Below are positions 8,975-17,261 of a stretch of DNA of 64,000 bases, one piece after another. A program made the translations under genes and the position numbers. Source of the stretch: Rubrobacter aplysinae (lineage in GTDB: Bacteria > Actinomycetota > Rubrobacteria > Rubrobacterales > Rubrobacteraceae); NCBI RefSeq assembly GCF_001029505.1, contig NZ_LEKH01000002.1:248001-312000 (forward strand). The letters are read 5' to 3'. The notes below the pieces were generated by a model. It saw only the letters and a program-made list of their open reading frames with translations. It did no database searches and was not told the DNA's origin. The first letter of the stretch is position 1. The number at the start of each line of letters is the position of its first letter.

Positions 8975-9502
8975 TTAACTTCCCTGACTCTCTACGTGGT
9001 GCTCGGCGTGGAGTTCCTCCGCGAGGAGCTTGAGGCCCCGCGAGAAAATCCGCGCCTCACCCTCCTCCATCCGGTCCACGGCCCGCTCCAGCGGCCTCCT
9101 GCGGGCGGCCACGATCCTCCGCGCCGACTCCCGGTCCGCGGCGGCGAGGTCCACGAGCACGACCCGCCGGTCCTCCGTATCGTGGCGGCGCTCCACGAGC
9201 CCGTAGCGAACCAGCCGGTCCACGAGCTGCGTCACCGCCGGCCTCGACACCTCTAGCACCTCCGCGAGCCCGCCCACGGAGTGCGGACCCCGGGCTAGTG
9301 CGATCATGATCTGGACGTGCCCGGTAGAGACCTGGGAGTCCTCCGGCAGCCGGTGCTCCGGGATCTCCTCCAGCTCCACCGCCGTGGGCCGGCCCAACTC
9401 CCGCCCGAGAACCGGCAGCAGGAGCAGCATCTCGTCGATGATCCCGGCGACGATCTCCTCCCGCGTCCCTCCCGTACCTTCCGCGCCTTCCCGTCCGTCC
9501 AA
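8975..9502 (-). CDS. MarR-family transcriptional repressor of the RND operon
   Basis: A TTG at 9502 preceded by GGAGG with a 6-nt gap is the best start; a TTG at 9517 lacks a ribosome binding site. The 175-residue product has a winged helix-turn-helix (VGGLAEVLEVSRPAVTQLVDRLVRYGLVERR then DTEDRRVVLVDL for the wing) between dimerisation helices, as in MarR/SlyA. MarR proteins bind palindromic operators as dimers and release them on ligand binding. The gene leads an operon with the RND pump and a thioredoxin-like gene, and two tandem repeats lie just upstream of its ribosome binding site, consistent with autoregulation of the whole operon. Confidence 0.88.
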   Translation of the reverse strand: MDGREGAEGTGGTREEIVAGIIDEMLLLLPVLGRELGRPTAVELEEIPEHRLPEDSQVSTGHVQIMIALARGPHSVGGLAEVLEVSRPAVTQLVDRLVRYGLVERRHDTEDRRVVLVDLAAADRESARRIVAARRRPLERAVDRMEEGEARIFSRGLKLLAEELHAEHHVESQGS

Positions 9503-9519
9503 ACCCGGCCTCCACAAGA

Positions 9520-9545
9520 ATAAGCAGCTTAAATAAGTAGCTTAA
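9520..9545 (-). promoter_or_regulatory. Tandem 13-bp operator-like repeats upstream of marR-RND operon
   Basis: Two adjacent 13-bp copies read ATAAGCAGCTTAA (9520-9532) and ATAAGTAGCTTAA (9533-9545). Each has inverted TAAG/CTTA arms around a 3-nt centre. They lie just upstream of the ribosome binding site of the MarR gene in an otherwise GC-rich context, the usual place for a MarR autoregulatory operator. Binding is inferred, not shown. Confidence 0.6.
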
Positions 9546-9768
9546 GTAAATACTACACGGCGCGCGAGGTGTCAACGAGAGGATGGCGGGGAGGCGGGTG
9601 CTCTGACTCGTCGTCCGTGTGCCGCCCGCGCCCTCATCCGTCGCGGGCCGCTTCGGGACGAGGGATTTTAATGTAATATTCCGCGCAGCAACGTAGGGTA
9701 ACGTACGGCAACGCGCGGCGGCGTGCAGCGGGGTCGTCTCCTGGGGACCGGCGCAGAGGAGGTGTGAG

Positions 9769-10602
9769 ATGTCCGAAGAAGGCTTCAGGCTGCCGGGCTC
9801 CTCTTACGAGGATCTCGCAAACATAATCGTCGCGTACGGCACCCGGGACGAGGCGTCCAACCCCGGGGACGTGAGCAAGCTGGACATCGTCCACCAGTCG
9901 AGCGTCAGCCGCAACAACGCGTTTCTCACGAGCATCGGGATACTCGCCGGCGACCGGGAGAAGTTCGTCACCGAGCAGGGACGGTCGCTGGCGCTGGCGC
10001 TGGCCCGCAAGGACCGCGCGGCGATCCAGCGCAAGTGGCGCGATCTGGTCTCCCGGGACGAGTTCATGCAGAACGTGCTCTCCGCCGTGAAGCTGCGCGA
10101 GGGCATCTTCCCCTCCACCCTGCAGGCCTACATCGCGCACTACGCCGGACAGCCCCGCAACAAGCCCGTGATGACCGGGGCGCTGGCAGTTATCGGAATC
10201 CTCAAAGCCGCAAACCTCCTGAGCGAGGAGGCCGGGATGCTCGTTGCCAACTACGACGATCATCCGTCAGAGACCCTGCCGGGAGACTCCTCGCCCCCCG
10301 CGGCGGGCGCCGGACAACCCGGCCCGGGATCGGCCGGAGAGGACCCGCGTGAGAACGGGCGGGAAGAGCCCGGCAAAGACGCCGGGGCGGAGGCGGACCA
10401 TCAGACCCAGCTCTCCTTCTCGAACGCCTCGGCAGCCTCGGCGGTCTCGGATGACCCGGAGAGCTCGTCCGCAGGCGCCGGGGGCGTCGGCGGGAGCGGG
10501 GTTACCGTCCACGTCCACGTCAACTGCGCCCCAGAGGAGCTCGACGCCCTCGCCCCGAGGATAAAGCGGCTGCTGCGTGAGCTCGGGGAAGATTCGGCGT
10601 AG
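9769..10602 (+). CDS. Unknown protein with winged-helix-like N-domain and disordered linker
   Basis: Not recognised as a named family. The 277-residue product starts at ATG 9769, 9 nt after GGAGG. Residues 1-165 are well ordered; SVSRNNAFLTSIGILAGDREKFVTEQGRSLALAL looks like the recognition helix, wing and following helix of a winged helix, and PRNKPVMTGALAVIGILKAANLL adds a helical end. Residues 166-235 are Gly/Pro/Glu/Ala-rich and probably disordered. The last 40 residues (GVTVHVHVNCAPEEL, then RIKRLLREL) form a beta strand and helix that resemble a small oligomerisation unit. A regulatory or nucleoid-associated role is possible but unproven. It stands alone between the MarR and glycogen phosphorylase genes. 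Confidence 0.7.
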   Translation: MSEEGFRLPGSSYEDLANIIVAYGTRDEASNPGDVSKLDIVHQSSVSRNNAFLTSIGILAGDREKFVTEQGRSLALALARKDRAAIQRKWRDLVSRDEFMQNVLSAVKLREGIFPSTLQAYIAHYAGQPRNKPVMTGALAVIGILKAANLLSEEAGMLVANYDDHPSETLPGDSSPPAAGAGQPGPGSAGEDPRENGREEPGKDAGAEADHQTQLSFSNASAASAVSDDPESSSAGAGGVGGSGVTVHVHVNCAPEELDALAPRIKRLLRELGEDSA

Positions 10603-10733
10603 GCGGGCGGCACGGTCCCGGAGATCGGGGCGTTTGCACCTCCACGAAACCCCCTTACAATGCGTCTCTGTAGATCACTTGCAGGGCTTGTAGAGCGGGT
10701 TGCGCCGGAGGAGTTCCCCGGTATCCCGTCAGC

Positions 10734-12908
10734 ATGACCCAACACGACCCTAGAGAGGCGGCCCAGACCGTGAACATCGACGTGCCACAGCGGCTACGGC
10801 GGCTGCCGGAGCTGGCCTACAACCTTTTCTGGACCTGGCAGCCGGGGGCCCGGAGGCTCTTCACCCGCCTAGACCCCGAGCTGTGGGAGAGGACCGAGCA
10901 CAACCCGGTCAGGCTACTCTCGGAGACCGGGGGCCTGGAAGCCGCCGCCCGGGACGCCGACTTCGTGGACGCCTACCACCAAGTCCTCAAGGGCTTCGAC
11001 GATTACCTGCACGAGCGCGAGACCTGGATGGGCTACGCCTACCCGGAGCTTCTGGACGGCCGCTCGCGGGGGCCGCTGGTCGCGTACTTCTCCGCCGAGT
11101 TCGGGCTGCACGAGTCGTTGCCGATCTACTCCGGCGGCCTCGGCGTACTCGCCGGGGATCACGTAAAGAGCGCCTCGGACCTCGGCCTGCCGCTCGTCGG
11201 CGTGGGGCTCTTGTACGCCCAGGGCTTCTTCCGCCAGCGCATAGACGGCGAGGGCTGGCAGCGCGAGGACTACGAGCCCTTCCACCCCGAAGGGAGGCCG
11301 GTAAGGGCGGCGCTGGATCCCGACGGCGGAGAGGTGATCGTGACCGTAGAGCTCCCCGGCAGGGAGCTCTACCTCAAGGTGTGGCGGGTCGAGGTCGGGC
11401 GCTCGGAGGTGCTCTTACTGGACGCCGACATCCCCGAGAACACCGGCGAAGACCGTCACATAACCGCCCGGCTCTACGGCGGCGACAACCGCACCCGCAT
11501 CGCCCAGGAGGTGATCCTGGGCGTCGGCGGCGTCCGGGCTCTGCGCGCCGTCGGGCTGCGGCCGCCCGTCTATCACATGAACGAGGGCCATGCCGCCTTC
11601 CTCGGCCTGGAGCGCATCCGGGAGCTCGTGGCCGCCGGTTCCTCGTTCGACGAGGCGCGCAAGAGTATCTCCCGCAGCACGGTCTTCACCACCCACACCC
11701 CCGTCTCCGCCGGGCACGACGCGTTCTCCCCGGAACTTTTCGGGGAGTTCACAGACTCCTGGGCGGCCCGCCTGGGCACCGACGATGCGGGGCTGTGGGC
11801 GCTCGGGCGCAAGACCGAGCAGTGGGGCGAGGTCTTCAACATGACCGTGCTCGCCATGAGGCTCTCCTCCGGGCGTAACGCGGTCTCCGCCATCCACCGC
11901 GACGTCTCCGAGGAGATGTGGAGCCACCTCTTCACGCAGGGAGAGCCAGGCTCCCCGGACCCGCTCCCGGGCGACGGGGGCCGGTCCATAACCCACGTCA
12001 CGAACGGCGTCCACACCTGGAGCTGGCTCTCGTCGCACATGGCCGACCTCTACGACGCCTACTCCGGCGGCCGGGCCTGGCGCAACGCCGCCGAGGACCC
12101 AGGAGTGTGGACCTTCGCCTACGAGGCGCCCTCGGGGGAGCTCTGGGACGCCCACCGGACCTCGAAGCTGGAGATGGTCGAGAACGTGAACGCCCGCCTC
12201 AAGGCCCGCGCCGGACGCGACGGCCTGACCGCGAAGGAGCTGGACCCGGAGGCCCTGACCATCGGCTTCGCCCGCCGCTTCGCAACCTACAAGCGGGCGA
12301 CGCTTCTCCTGTCGGATCTAGCGCGCATAAAGAGGATAGCCACCGACGCCGGACGCCCAGTACAGTTCGTCTTCGCGGGCAAGGCCCACCCGGCTGACAG
12401 CCCTGGCAAGGAGTACATCCAGGCCCTGCACGAGGCCGCCGAAGGCGAGCTCGCCGGCAGCCTCTTCGTCCTGGAGGACTACGACATGGACCTCGCCCGC
12501 CGCATGGTGCAGGGCGTGGACCTGTGGATGAACAACCCGCGCCGTCCGCTGGAGGCCAGCGGAACCTCGGGCCAGAAGGCTTCCCTGAACGGCGCCCCGA
12601 ACTTCAGTGTCCCCGACGGCTGGTGGCCCGAGGCCTACAACGGACGAAACGGCTGGAACATAGGTAACGGCTCCGGTTACGCCACCAACGAGGAGCAGGA
12701 CGCCGCCGACGCCGAGTCGCTATACGCCACGCTGGAAGAGGAGATCCTGCCCGCCTTCTACGAGCGCGGCGCGGACGGCGTGCCAGAGGCGTGGGTCTCG
12801 GTGATGCGCGAGGCGATAGCCACGGTCGCCCCCCGCTTCTCGACCCAGCGCATGGTCCGCGACTACGTCCACAGCCTATACGTGCCCCGCACCCGCCAGC
12901 CTCGCTGA
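10734..12908 (+). CDS. glgP: Alpha-glucan phosphorylase (DUF3417-type GlgP)
   Basis: The 724-residue protein belongs to the bacterial/archaeal alpha-glucan phosphorylase group with the N-terminal DUF3417 region (LPELAYNLFWTWQPGARRLF). It degrades glycogen, maltodextrin or related alpha-1,4-glucans to glucose-1-phosphate using pyridoxal phosphate. Visible landmarks are VAYFSAEFGLHESLPIYSGGLGVLAGDH, HMNEGHAAFLGLER, the TVFTTHTPVSAGHD segment, FARRFATYKRA and the PLP-lysine neighbourhood LEASGTSGQKASLNG. At 724 residues it is shorter than the roughly 850-residue classical members of this group. No other glycogen genes lie in the window. Confidence 0.93.
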   Translation: MTQHDPREAAQTVNIDVPQRLRRLPELAYNLFWTWQPGARRLFTRLDPELWERTEHNPVRLLSETGGLEAAARDADFVDAYHQVLKGFDDYLHERETWMGYAYPELLDGRSRGPLVAYFSAEFGLHESLPIYSGGLGVLAGDHVKSASDLGLPLVGVGLLYAQGFFRQRIDGEGWQREDYEPFHPEGRPVRAALDPDGGEVIVTVELPGRELYLKVWRVEVGRSEVLLLDADIPENTGEDRHITARLYGGDNRTRIAQEVILGVGGVRALRAVGLRPPVYHMNEGHAAFLGLERIRELVAAGSSFDEARKSISRSTVFTTHTPVSAGHDAFSPELFGEFTDSWAARLGTDDAGLWALGRKTEQWGEVFNMTVLAMRLSSGRNAVSAIHRDVSEEMWSHLFTQGEPGSPDPLPGDGGRSITHVTNGVHTWSWLSSHMADLYDAYSGGRAWRNAAEDPGVWTFAYEAPSGELWDAHRTSKLEMVENVNARLKARAGRDGLTAKELDPEALTIGFARRFATYKRATLLLSDLARIKRIATDAGRPVQFVFAGKAHPADSPGKEYIQALHEAAEGELAGSLFVLEDYDMDLARRMVQGVDLWMNNPRRPLEASGTSGQKASLNGAPNFSVPDGWWPEAYNGRNGWNIGNGSGYATNEEQDAADAESLYATLEEEILPAFYERGADGVPEAWVSVMREAIATVAPRFSTQRMVRDYVHSLYVPRTRQPR

Positions 12909-12947
12909 GATGCCGGTGGACCCCGGCGCTCGATTACACTGCTGTTC

Positions 12948-13154
12948 GTGCCAGCTAGAAAAGTGTCAAGGAAGCGAACGGTGACTAGCTGCAGGCAGAA
13001 GCCCAGGTGGTTGCGGTCTCTTCTGCGATTGGAGATCAGAAGCCTGTCTTCGTCATCCAGGTGGAAACAGCGGGCCAGTTGTTCGGAGGAGGGGGGAATC
13101 AGCATACTGTCCGTAGGAGCACCACTGCTCTTCGGTGAGGAAGCCGAGCGACAT
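12948..13154 (-). pseudogene. Decayed Tn3-family transposase N-terminus (DUF4158)
   Basis: Reading leftwards from ATG 13152-13154, the frame gives MSLGFLTEEQWCSYGQYAD and then loses register. In another frame the match resumes as EQLARCFHLDDEDRLLI, NRRRDRNHLGFCLQLVTVRF and LDTFL, then stops near 12950. This is the start of a Tn3-type transposase (DUF4158: FLTEEQ, LxxFFxLsxxD, RRGxxNRLGFALQL, VRFLGTFL). The gene is thus frameshifted and truncated after about 65 codons; the 900-residue remainder is gone. It lies next to the MOSC gene and may mark one end of an old transposon whose resolvase remnant is at 16.5 kb. Confidence 0.75.
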
Positions 13155-13169
13155 TAGTAAGCTTTGCGC

Positions 13170-13988
13170 CTACTCCGATACCTCGATAAGGTCGCCGGTA
13201 TGAATCTCTCCGCTTGAGAGTATGTCGGCGCGTAGCCCTCCTCTATGCACCAAGCCGCGCAGCACTCCTGGCCGGGTTAGCTTTTCGAGCTGCGCACATG
13301 GCTCGCATCGTCTCTGGCCGAGGCATTCGACCTCTCCGACCTTAAAGCGACGCCCGATCAGGTCATCCAGAGCTATACCTCTTACTACGAGGTTCCGCCG
13401 GGCTTCCTCCGGCGCGAGTTTCACACCCTTCGCAGTCAGTCCCTCAATGGCTTCGGCCTCCACCAAGGTCAGATCGTAACCGCGGCCAGCCGGGTCCGAG
13501 AATGTTCCGGCCCCCTTCTCGTAGCGGTCACCCACTAACCCGCAACACACGGTGGCTTCAGCGGATGAGACTACCCTCATAGGGGCTTCGGCCTTAGCAG
13601 CAACCCCGATCAATTCGATCCTGCCGACTTCTTTAGATCCTTGACCGACCTCGGCTCTACGAAGAGGATCATGCTCGGCAAGCACGAACGCAGCTTTGAA
13701 AGCCACCCCCTCTCTTTTGGTTGACTGGTCCAACGGATCATGCAAGACACCTGGCGGCGCCCCAAAGAAAATGGCCCAAGAGGAAGTGTCAGCGCAGAGG
13801 CCGATAAACCGTCCGGGCCACTCAAAACTCTGAGGTGACTCGACCGGAACTAACCCGAGATTACGCACGGCAAGCCACTGGTTCAAGCGTACCCCTCCAT
13901 CGCCAGGAACTTCCGAAGGTCCGACACCCAAGATGTACGCCACACAGGCGGTCAGCGAAACGATTTCGTTTTCCTGCATCTGCTTCAA
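13170..13988 (-). CDS. MOSC-domain protein with unusual N-terminal region
   Basis: The TTG start at 13988 has AAAGGA 8 nt upstream. The C-terminal half (about residues 130-270) is a MOSC domain: GLVGDRYEKGAGTFSD, LTLVEAEAIEGL, EARRNLVVRGIALDDLIGRRF, GQRRCEPCAQLEKL and HRGGLRADILSSG. MOSC domains bind sulfur and molybdenum in molybdenum-cofactor sulfurases and in mARC-like enzymes; the conserved Cys in RRCEPC is present. Residues 1-125 are not the usual beta-barrel of mARC/YiiM proteins and were not recognised (LNQWLAVRNLGLVPVE, WAIFFGAPPGVLHDPL). Codon use is less GC-biased than the neighbours, and the gene lies between recombinase remnants, so recent transfer is plausible. No molybdenum-cofactor genes are nearby. 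Confidence 0.8.
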   Translation of the reverse strand: MKQMQENEIVSLTACVAYILGVGPSEVPGDGGVRLNQWLAVRNLGLVPVESPQSFEWPGRFIGLCADTSSWAIFFGAPPGVLHDPLDQSTKREGVAFKAAFVLAEHDPLRRAEVGQGSKEVGRIELIGVAAKAEAPMRVVSSAEATVCCGLVGDRYEKGAGTFSDPAGRGYDLTLVEAEAIEGLTAKGVKLAPEEARRNLVVRGIALDDLIGRRFKVGEVECLGQRRCEPCAQLEKLTRPGVLRGLVHRGGLRADILSSGEIHTGDLIEVSE

Positions 13989-14035
13989 TGCGATGGTCCT
14001 TTCTTCAATAGATTACCCACGGCGACCTATACGAC

Positions 14036-15019
14036 CTATCCGACCCACCTCTTCCGCTGCGTGCTTACGGACTCTGCTTTTCTGCCCCCGGCACCGCCCT
14101 TGACCCTCGTTCTCTGACCCACGGCGACGCTTGCGAGGACCAGCACGACGCACAGGACGGTAAAGGACCCGACCCGCTCCCCGAGCAGCAGAGCGGACCA
14201 CACGAGTGTGAGCACGGGCTGGGAGAGTTGAACCTGACCAACGCGCGCTACGCCACCCTCTGCCAGACCCCTGTACCAGACGAAGAATCCCAGGAACATG
14301 CTTATCACCGAGACGTAGGCGAAGCACGCCCAGGCTGCGGCTCCGGCCTCGGAAAGTCCCGCCCCGCCCTCTCCGAAAACCGACCAGGCCACAAAGGGCG
14401 CAAGCAGGGGCGCGAAGATCACCAGAGCCCAGGAGATCACGCGCCACCCGCCCATCTCCCGGGCGAGTGCCCCACCCTCCGCGTAGCCCAGGGCGCATGC
14501 GAAGATCGCGATCAGGGCTAGAAGATGCCCTCGCTCCGGCACCAAACCTGCTCCCTGCGATACCGCGAACAAGAGCACCGCGAACAACCCGAACGCGCAA
14601 GCGCCCCAGAACGCCCTAGAAGGCCGCTCTCCACCCCGTAACACGGCCATCACCGCCGTTGCCGCCGGCAAGAGCCCCACGATCACCGCCGCATCCGCCG
14701 CCAGCATCTCCCTCAAGGCCAGAGATGTAAAGAGTGGGAATCCAACGATGACGCCCGAGCCCACGATCACCAACCTCGTCCACTGGTGACGCTCCGGTAG
14801 ACGTTGGCGCGTCAGGGCCAGCACCAGTGCCGCGAGCACCGCGGCGACGAGTGCTCTCGCCAGCCCCACGAATGCCGGGTCCAAGTCCGCCACCGCCACC
14901 CGGGTCAGGGGGACGGTGAAGCTGAAGGCCAAAACTCCCAGGAACCCGAACAAGAAGCCCCGGGTCCTCGGGGCTTGCGTTTTCGTCTTGGTTGCTGTAA
15001 CGTTACTATTATTATTCAT
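14036..15019 (-). CDS. DMT-superfamily (EamA) exporter paired with MocR regulator
   Basis: From ATG 15019 the product is 327 residues with ten hydrophobic segments and the duplicated EamA fold (GFLFGFLGVLAFSFTVPLTRVAV; later GVARVGQVQLSQPVLTLVWSALLLGERV). EamA proteins export small metabolites or amino acids. The gene is divergent from a MocR-type GntR/aminotransferase regulator, and the two ATG starts overlap in the palindrome CATG. This arrangement is common for MocR regulators controlling a neighbouring transporter, so the exporter is probably induced by an amine or pyridoxal-linked ligand. An ATG 15 nt upstream (15034) is a possible alternative. The Arg/Lys-rich tail is about 30 residues. 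Confidence 0.87.
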   Translation of the reverse strand: MNNNSNVTATKTKTQAPRTRGFLFGFLGVLAFSFTVPLTRVAVADLDPAFVGLARALVAAVLAALVLALTRQRLPERHQWTRLVIVGSGVIVGFPLFTSLALREMLAADAAVIVGLLPAATAVMAVLRGGERPSRAFWGACAFGLFAVLLFAVSQGAGLVPERGHLLALIAIFACALGYAEGGALAREMGGWRVISWALVIFAPLLAPFVAWSVFGEGGAGLSEAGAAAWACFAYVSVISMFLGFFVWYRGLAEGGVARVGQVQLSQPVLTLVWSALLLGERVGSFTVLCVVLVLASVAVGQRTRVKGGAGGRKAESVSTQRKRWVG

Positions 15020-15041
15020 GGATAACGATAACATGGTAACG
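14997..15041. promoter_or_regulatory. Candidate MocR operator spanning overlapping divergent start codons
   Basis: The divergent start region holds a perfect palindrome GTAACGTTAC (14997-15006) and a second GTAACG at 15036-15041, with GATAAC-like half-sites in between and two CATG palindromes (15017-15020, 15032-15035) that carry candidate ATGs for both strands. The segment is AT-rich among GC-rich genes. It likely holds both promoters and the MocR binding sites. There is no room for ribosome binding sites upstream of the overlapping ATGs, so leaderless transcripts are inferred. Confidence 0.5.
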
Positions 15042-16430
15042 CAAATAGTTGAAGCCCTGAGGTCGGAGGCCGAGGCCGGCCAGCCTGGGGAGAGGCTGCC
15101 TTCGGTGCGAGAGCTGATGGCCCGCCACCGGGCAGGACCGGTGACGGTGCAGAGGGCCGTGCAGCGGCTCGTGGCGGAGGGGTTGGTGGAAGCGAAGCCT
15201 GGACGAGGCAGCTTCGTCGCGGCGCGGGAGGCTCTACCTTCGGGTGGATCAGCGCCAGACTACGGGTGGCAGAGCGTGGCGCTCGGAGAGAGGACGGTGG
15301 CCGCCAACGGCCTCGGTGAGCTCTTGGCGGTGCCAGGACCCGGGTCGATACCTCTGACGAGCGGGTACCTCTCCGAGGACCTGCAGCCTCTAACGCAGTT
15401 GGCCGCGGCGATGGGACGGGCCGCGCGCCGGCCGGGAGCATGGGGCAGGGCCCCGATCGAAGGTTCGGAGCAGCTCAGGGCATGGTTCGCGAGGGAGGCC
15501 GGAGGTGGCTTCGGGGCACACGACGCCGTCGTGGCTTCGGGCGGGCAGGCGGCTCTCTCGGCGGCGTTCCAGGCACTGGCGGCACCAGGCTCACCGGTCC
15601 TCGTCGAGTCTCCGACGTACGTGGGCGCGATCGCGGCGGCGAAGGCCGCGGGTCTAGTGCCGGTGCCCGTGCCCACGGACAAGGACGGGGTACGGTCGGA
15701 GCTCCTGGAGGAGGCGTTCGCGGCCACGGGCTCCAGGCTGTTCTACTGCCAGCCGCTCTACGCCAACCCGCACGGAGCCGTGCTCTCCTTGAGACGTAGA
15801 GAGGCGGTCCTGGGAGCGGTGCGAGGAGCCGGGGCGTTTCTGATAGAGGATGACTGGGCGCGCGACTTCGCTCTGGATGGCAAGCCGCCGCCAACACTGG
15901 CAAGCGGGGACCCCGACGGGCACGTGGTGTATGTGCGTTCGCTAAGCAAGATCCTGGCACCGGGCATGAGATTGGCGGCCCTGTGCGCTAAAGGACCCGC
16001 GGGCGCGAGGTTGAAGGCGGCCCGGCTGGTCGGCGATCTCTTCGTGGCCGGACCCTTGCAGGAAGCGGCTCTCGACCTCTTATCCTCTCCGGCCTGGGAG
16101 AAGCATCGCCGAAAGGTGCGCAAAGAACTCCGGCTGCGCCGCGACGCGCTCGTGAGCGTCGTGGGGACCCGCTTGCCCGGAGTACGGATGCCCCCAGTAC
16201 CCAAGAGTGGGTTGCACCTCTGGGTCGGGCTGCCGGAAGGGGCTGACGACCTGCTCGTCGCCGCGAACGCCAGGCGGGAGGGTGTAGTGGTGAGCCCGGG
16301 TCGGCACTGGTTCCCGGCCGAGCCGACCGGGCCATTTCTCCGCTTGAGCTACGTGGGCGCTGGGCCCGAGGAGCTTGCCAGGGGGGTGGAGATTCTCGCG
16401 CGAGTGCTAGAGGAAGACAAGATGGCATGA
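15018..16430 (+). CDS. MocR-family regulator (GntR HTH + class I aminotransferase)
   Basis: The ATG at 15018 gives 470 residues. Residues 1-80 form a GntR winged helix (LPSVRELMARHRAGPVTVQRAVQRLVAEGLVEAKPGRGSFV). The rest is a fold-type-I aminotransferase domain with QPLYANPHGAVLS, IEDDWARDF and the pyridoxal-lysine motif VRSLSKILAPGMRLAALC. MocR proteins use PLP and amino acid or amine ligands to control transcription rather than to transaminate. It is divergent from a DMT exporter, its probable target. An upstream in-frame extension to 14916 merely reads through the exporter on the other strand. A second ATG at 15033 is possible. Confidence 0.9.
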   Translation: MDNDNMVTQIVEALRSEAEAGQPGERLPSVRELMARHRAGPVTVQRAVQRLVAEGLVEAKPGRGSFVAAREALPSGGSAPDYGWQSVALGERTVAANGLGELLAVPGPGSIPLTSGYLSEDLQPLTQLAAAMGRAARRPGAWGRAPIEGSEQLRAWFAREAGGGFGAHDAVVASGGQAALSAAFQALAAPGSPVLVESPTYVGAIAAAKAAGLVPVPVPTDKDGVRSELLEEAFAATGSRLFYCQPLYANPHGAVLSLRRREAVLGAVRGAGAFLIEDDWARDFALDGKPPPTLASGDPDGHVVYVRSLSKILAPGMRLAALCAKGPAGARLKAARLVGDLFVAGPLQEAALDLLSSPAWEKHRRKVRKELRLRRDALVSVVGTRLPGVRMPPVPKSGLHLWVGLPEGADDLLVAANARREGVVVSPGRHWFPAEPTGPFLRLSYVGAGPEELARGVEILARVLEEDKMA

Positions 16431-16489
16431 GCTGCAACGTACCGAGGACCTTTTAGACTCCACTTTCTCTGTCATACGATGATGGTCAT

Positions 16490-16726
16490 TTGAGAGTGGC
16501 AATTTACCGCCGAGGGTCCACCATCGGCCAAGACTGCGATGGGCAGGAACGGGATCTCCTGGAGTGCGCCGAGCAAGCTTACCTCGAGGCGGTCGAAGTG
16601 TTCAAGGAGACGCTTCTCGGGCATCCGTAAGGCGAAGGGCAAACAGTCAATTGGGCGGGGCAAGATAATGGCACTCGCCTAGTCTCGAATATCGACGCGG
16701 TGCTGGTGACGGAGACGACCCGGTGA
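16490..16726 (+). pseudogene. Decayed serine recombinase (resolvase) N-terminal remnant
   Basis: From TTG 16490 the frame reads LRVAIYRRGSTIGQDCDGQE, RDLLECAEQA and EVFKETLLG before a stop. After it, lysine-rich sequence ends IMALA, and a shifted frame gives NIDAVLVTETTR then TGA at 16724-16726. This follows the order of resolvase N-domains: VAIYxRVST, QLxxL, FxExxSG, and the IDAVLVxxxTRWGRS strand. The catalytic serine region is altered to RRGST. The gene carries stop codons and frame changes and lacks the C-terminal DNA-binding part. Together with the Tn3-type transposase remnant at 12.95 kb it suggests an old Tn3-like element. The rest of 16431-16857 shows no gene. Confidence 0.7.
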
Positions 16727-16857
16727 GGACGCTCCTAAATCCGCTGTGTGCCCACGAGCTTCCGATAATTCGTGTCACTAACAGCACCAAGCTCACCAAA
16801 TCGCTTCTAATAGGAGGAAGCAAGGCGCTGTAGAGGGTTTTTGGGTGCCTTCTTAAG

Positions 16858-17220
16858 CTACTGCTCGTGGGCGGTGATCGTATATCCGTCCGGGTCTACG
16901 AACGCGAACGTGCGACCGAACGGTCCGTCGAACGGAGGCTGCGCTATCTCCACACCGTCGTTCTCCAGCCCGCCACACAATCCGTCGGCGTCTTCGCACT
17001 GCATCCAGAGCGCTACACCCACTCCGGGACGCTCCACGGAATCCAGGTCCACGTCCGGCTCGCGCACGGCGAACGGTATCGGCTGGCTCATGAACACGAC
17101 CGCATTCGGCGGCCCCTGCGGCGACACCTCAAGACCCAATCTCTCCTCGTAGAACCGCCGCGAAGCGGCGAGATCCCACACCTGCAACCCCACGAAATCC
17201 GGTCCGACTACCCTGGCCAT
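16858..17220 (-). CDS. VOC-family protein (glyoxalase/bleomycin-resistance fold)
   Basis: The 120-residue protein has the two beta-alpha-beta-beta-beta units of the VOC fold: FVGLQVWDLAASRRFYEERLGLEV and FGRTFAFVDPDGYTITAHEQ. Members include glyoxalase I, dioxygenases and antibiotic-sequestering proteins. The C-terminal E of HEQ and an upstream His/Gln would be the metal ligands; only some are evident. It is divergent from a MarR gene, with a long inverted repeat between the two starts, so it is probably the regulated partner. The substrate is unknown. Confidence 0.85.
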   Translation of the reverse strand: MARVVGPDFVGLQVWDLAASRRFYEERLGLEVSPQGPPNAVVFMSQPIPFAVREPDVDLDSVERPGVGVALWMQCEDADGLCGGLENDGVEIAQPPFDGPFGRTFAFVDPDGYTITAHEQ

Positions 17221-17261
17221 CTTCCTCTCCTCTCCGCAACGCTACCCGCGCCGCGCTATAC

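Noticed and set aside
7615-9033. Plus-strand frame of 472 codons opposite the RND gene
   Set aside because: Ser/Thr/Pro-rich shadow typical of antisense to GC-rich genes; the RND reading has all family motifs.
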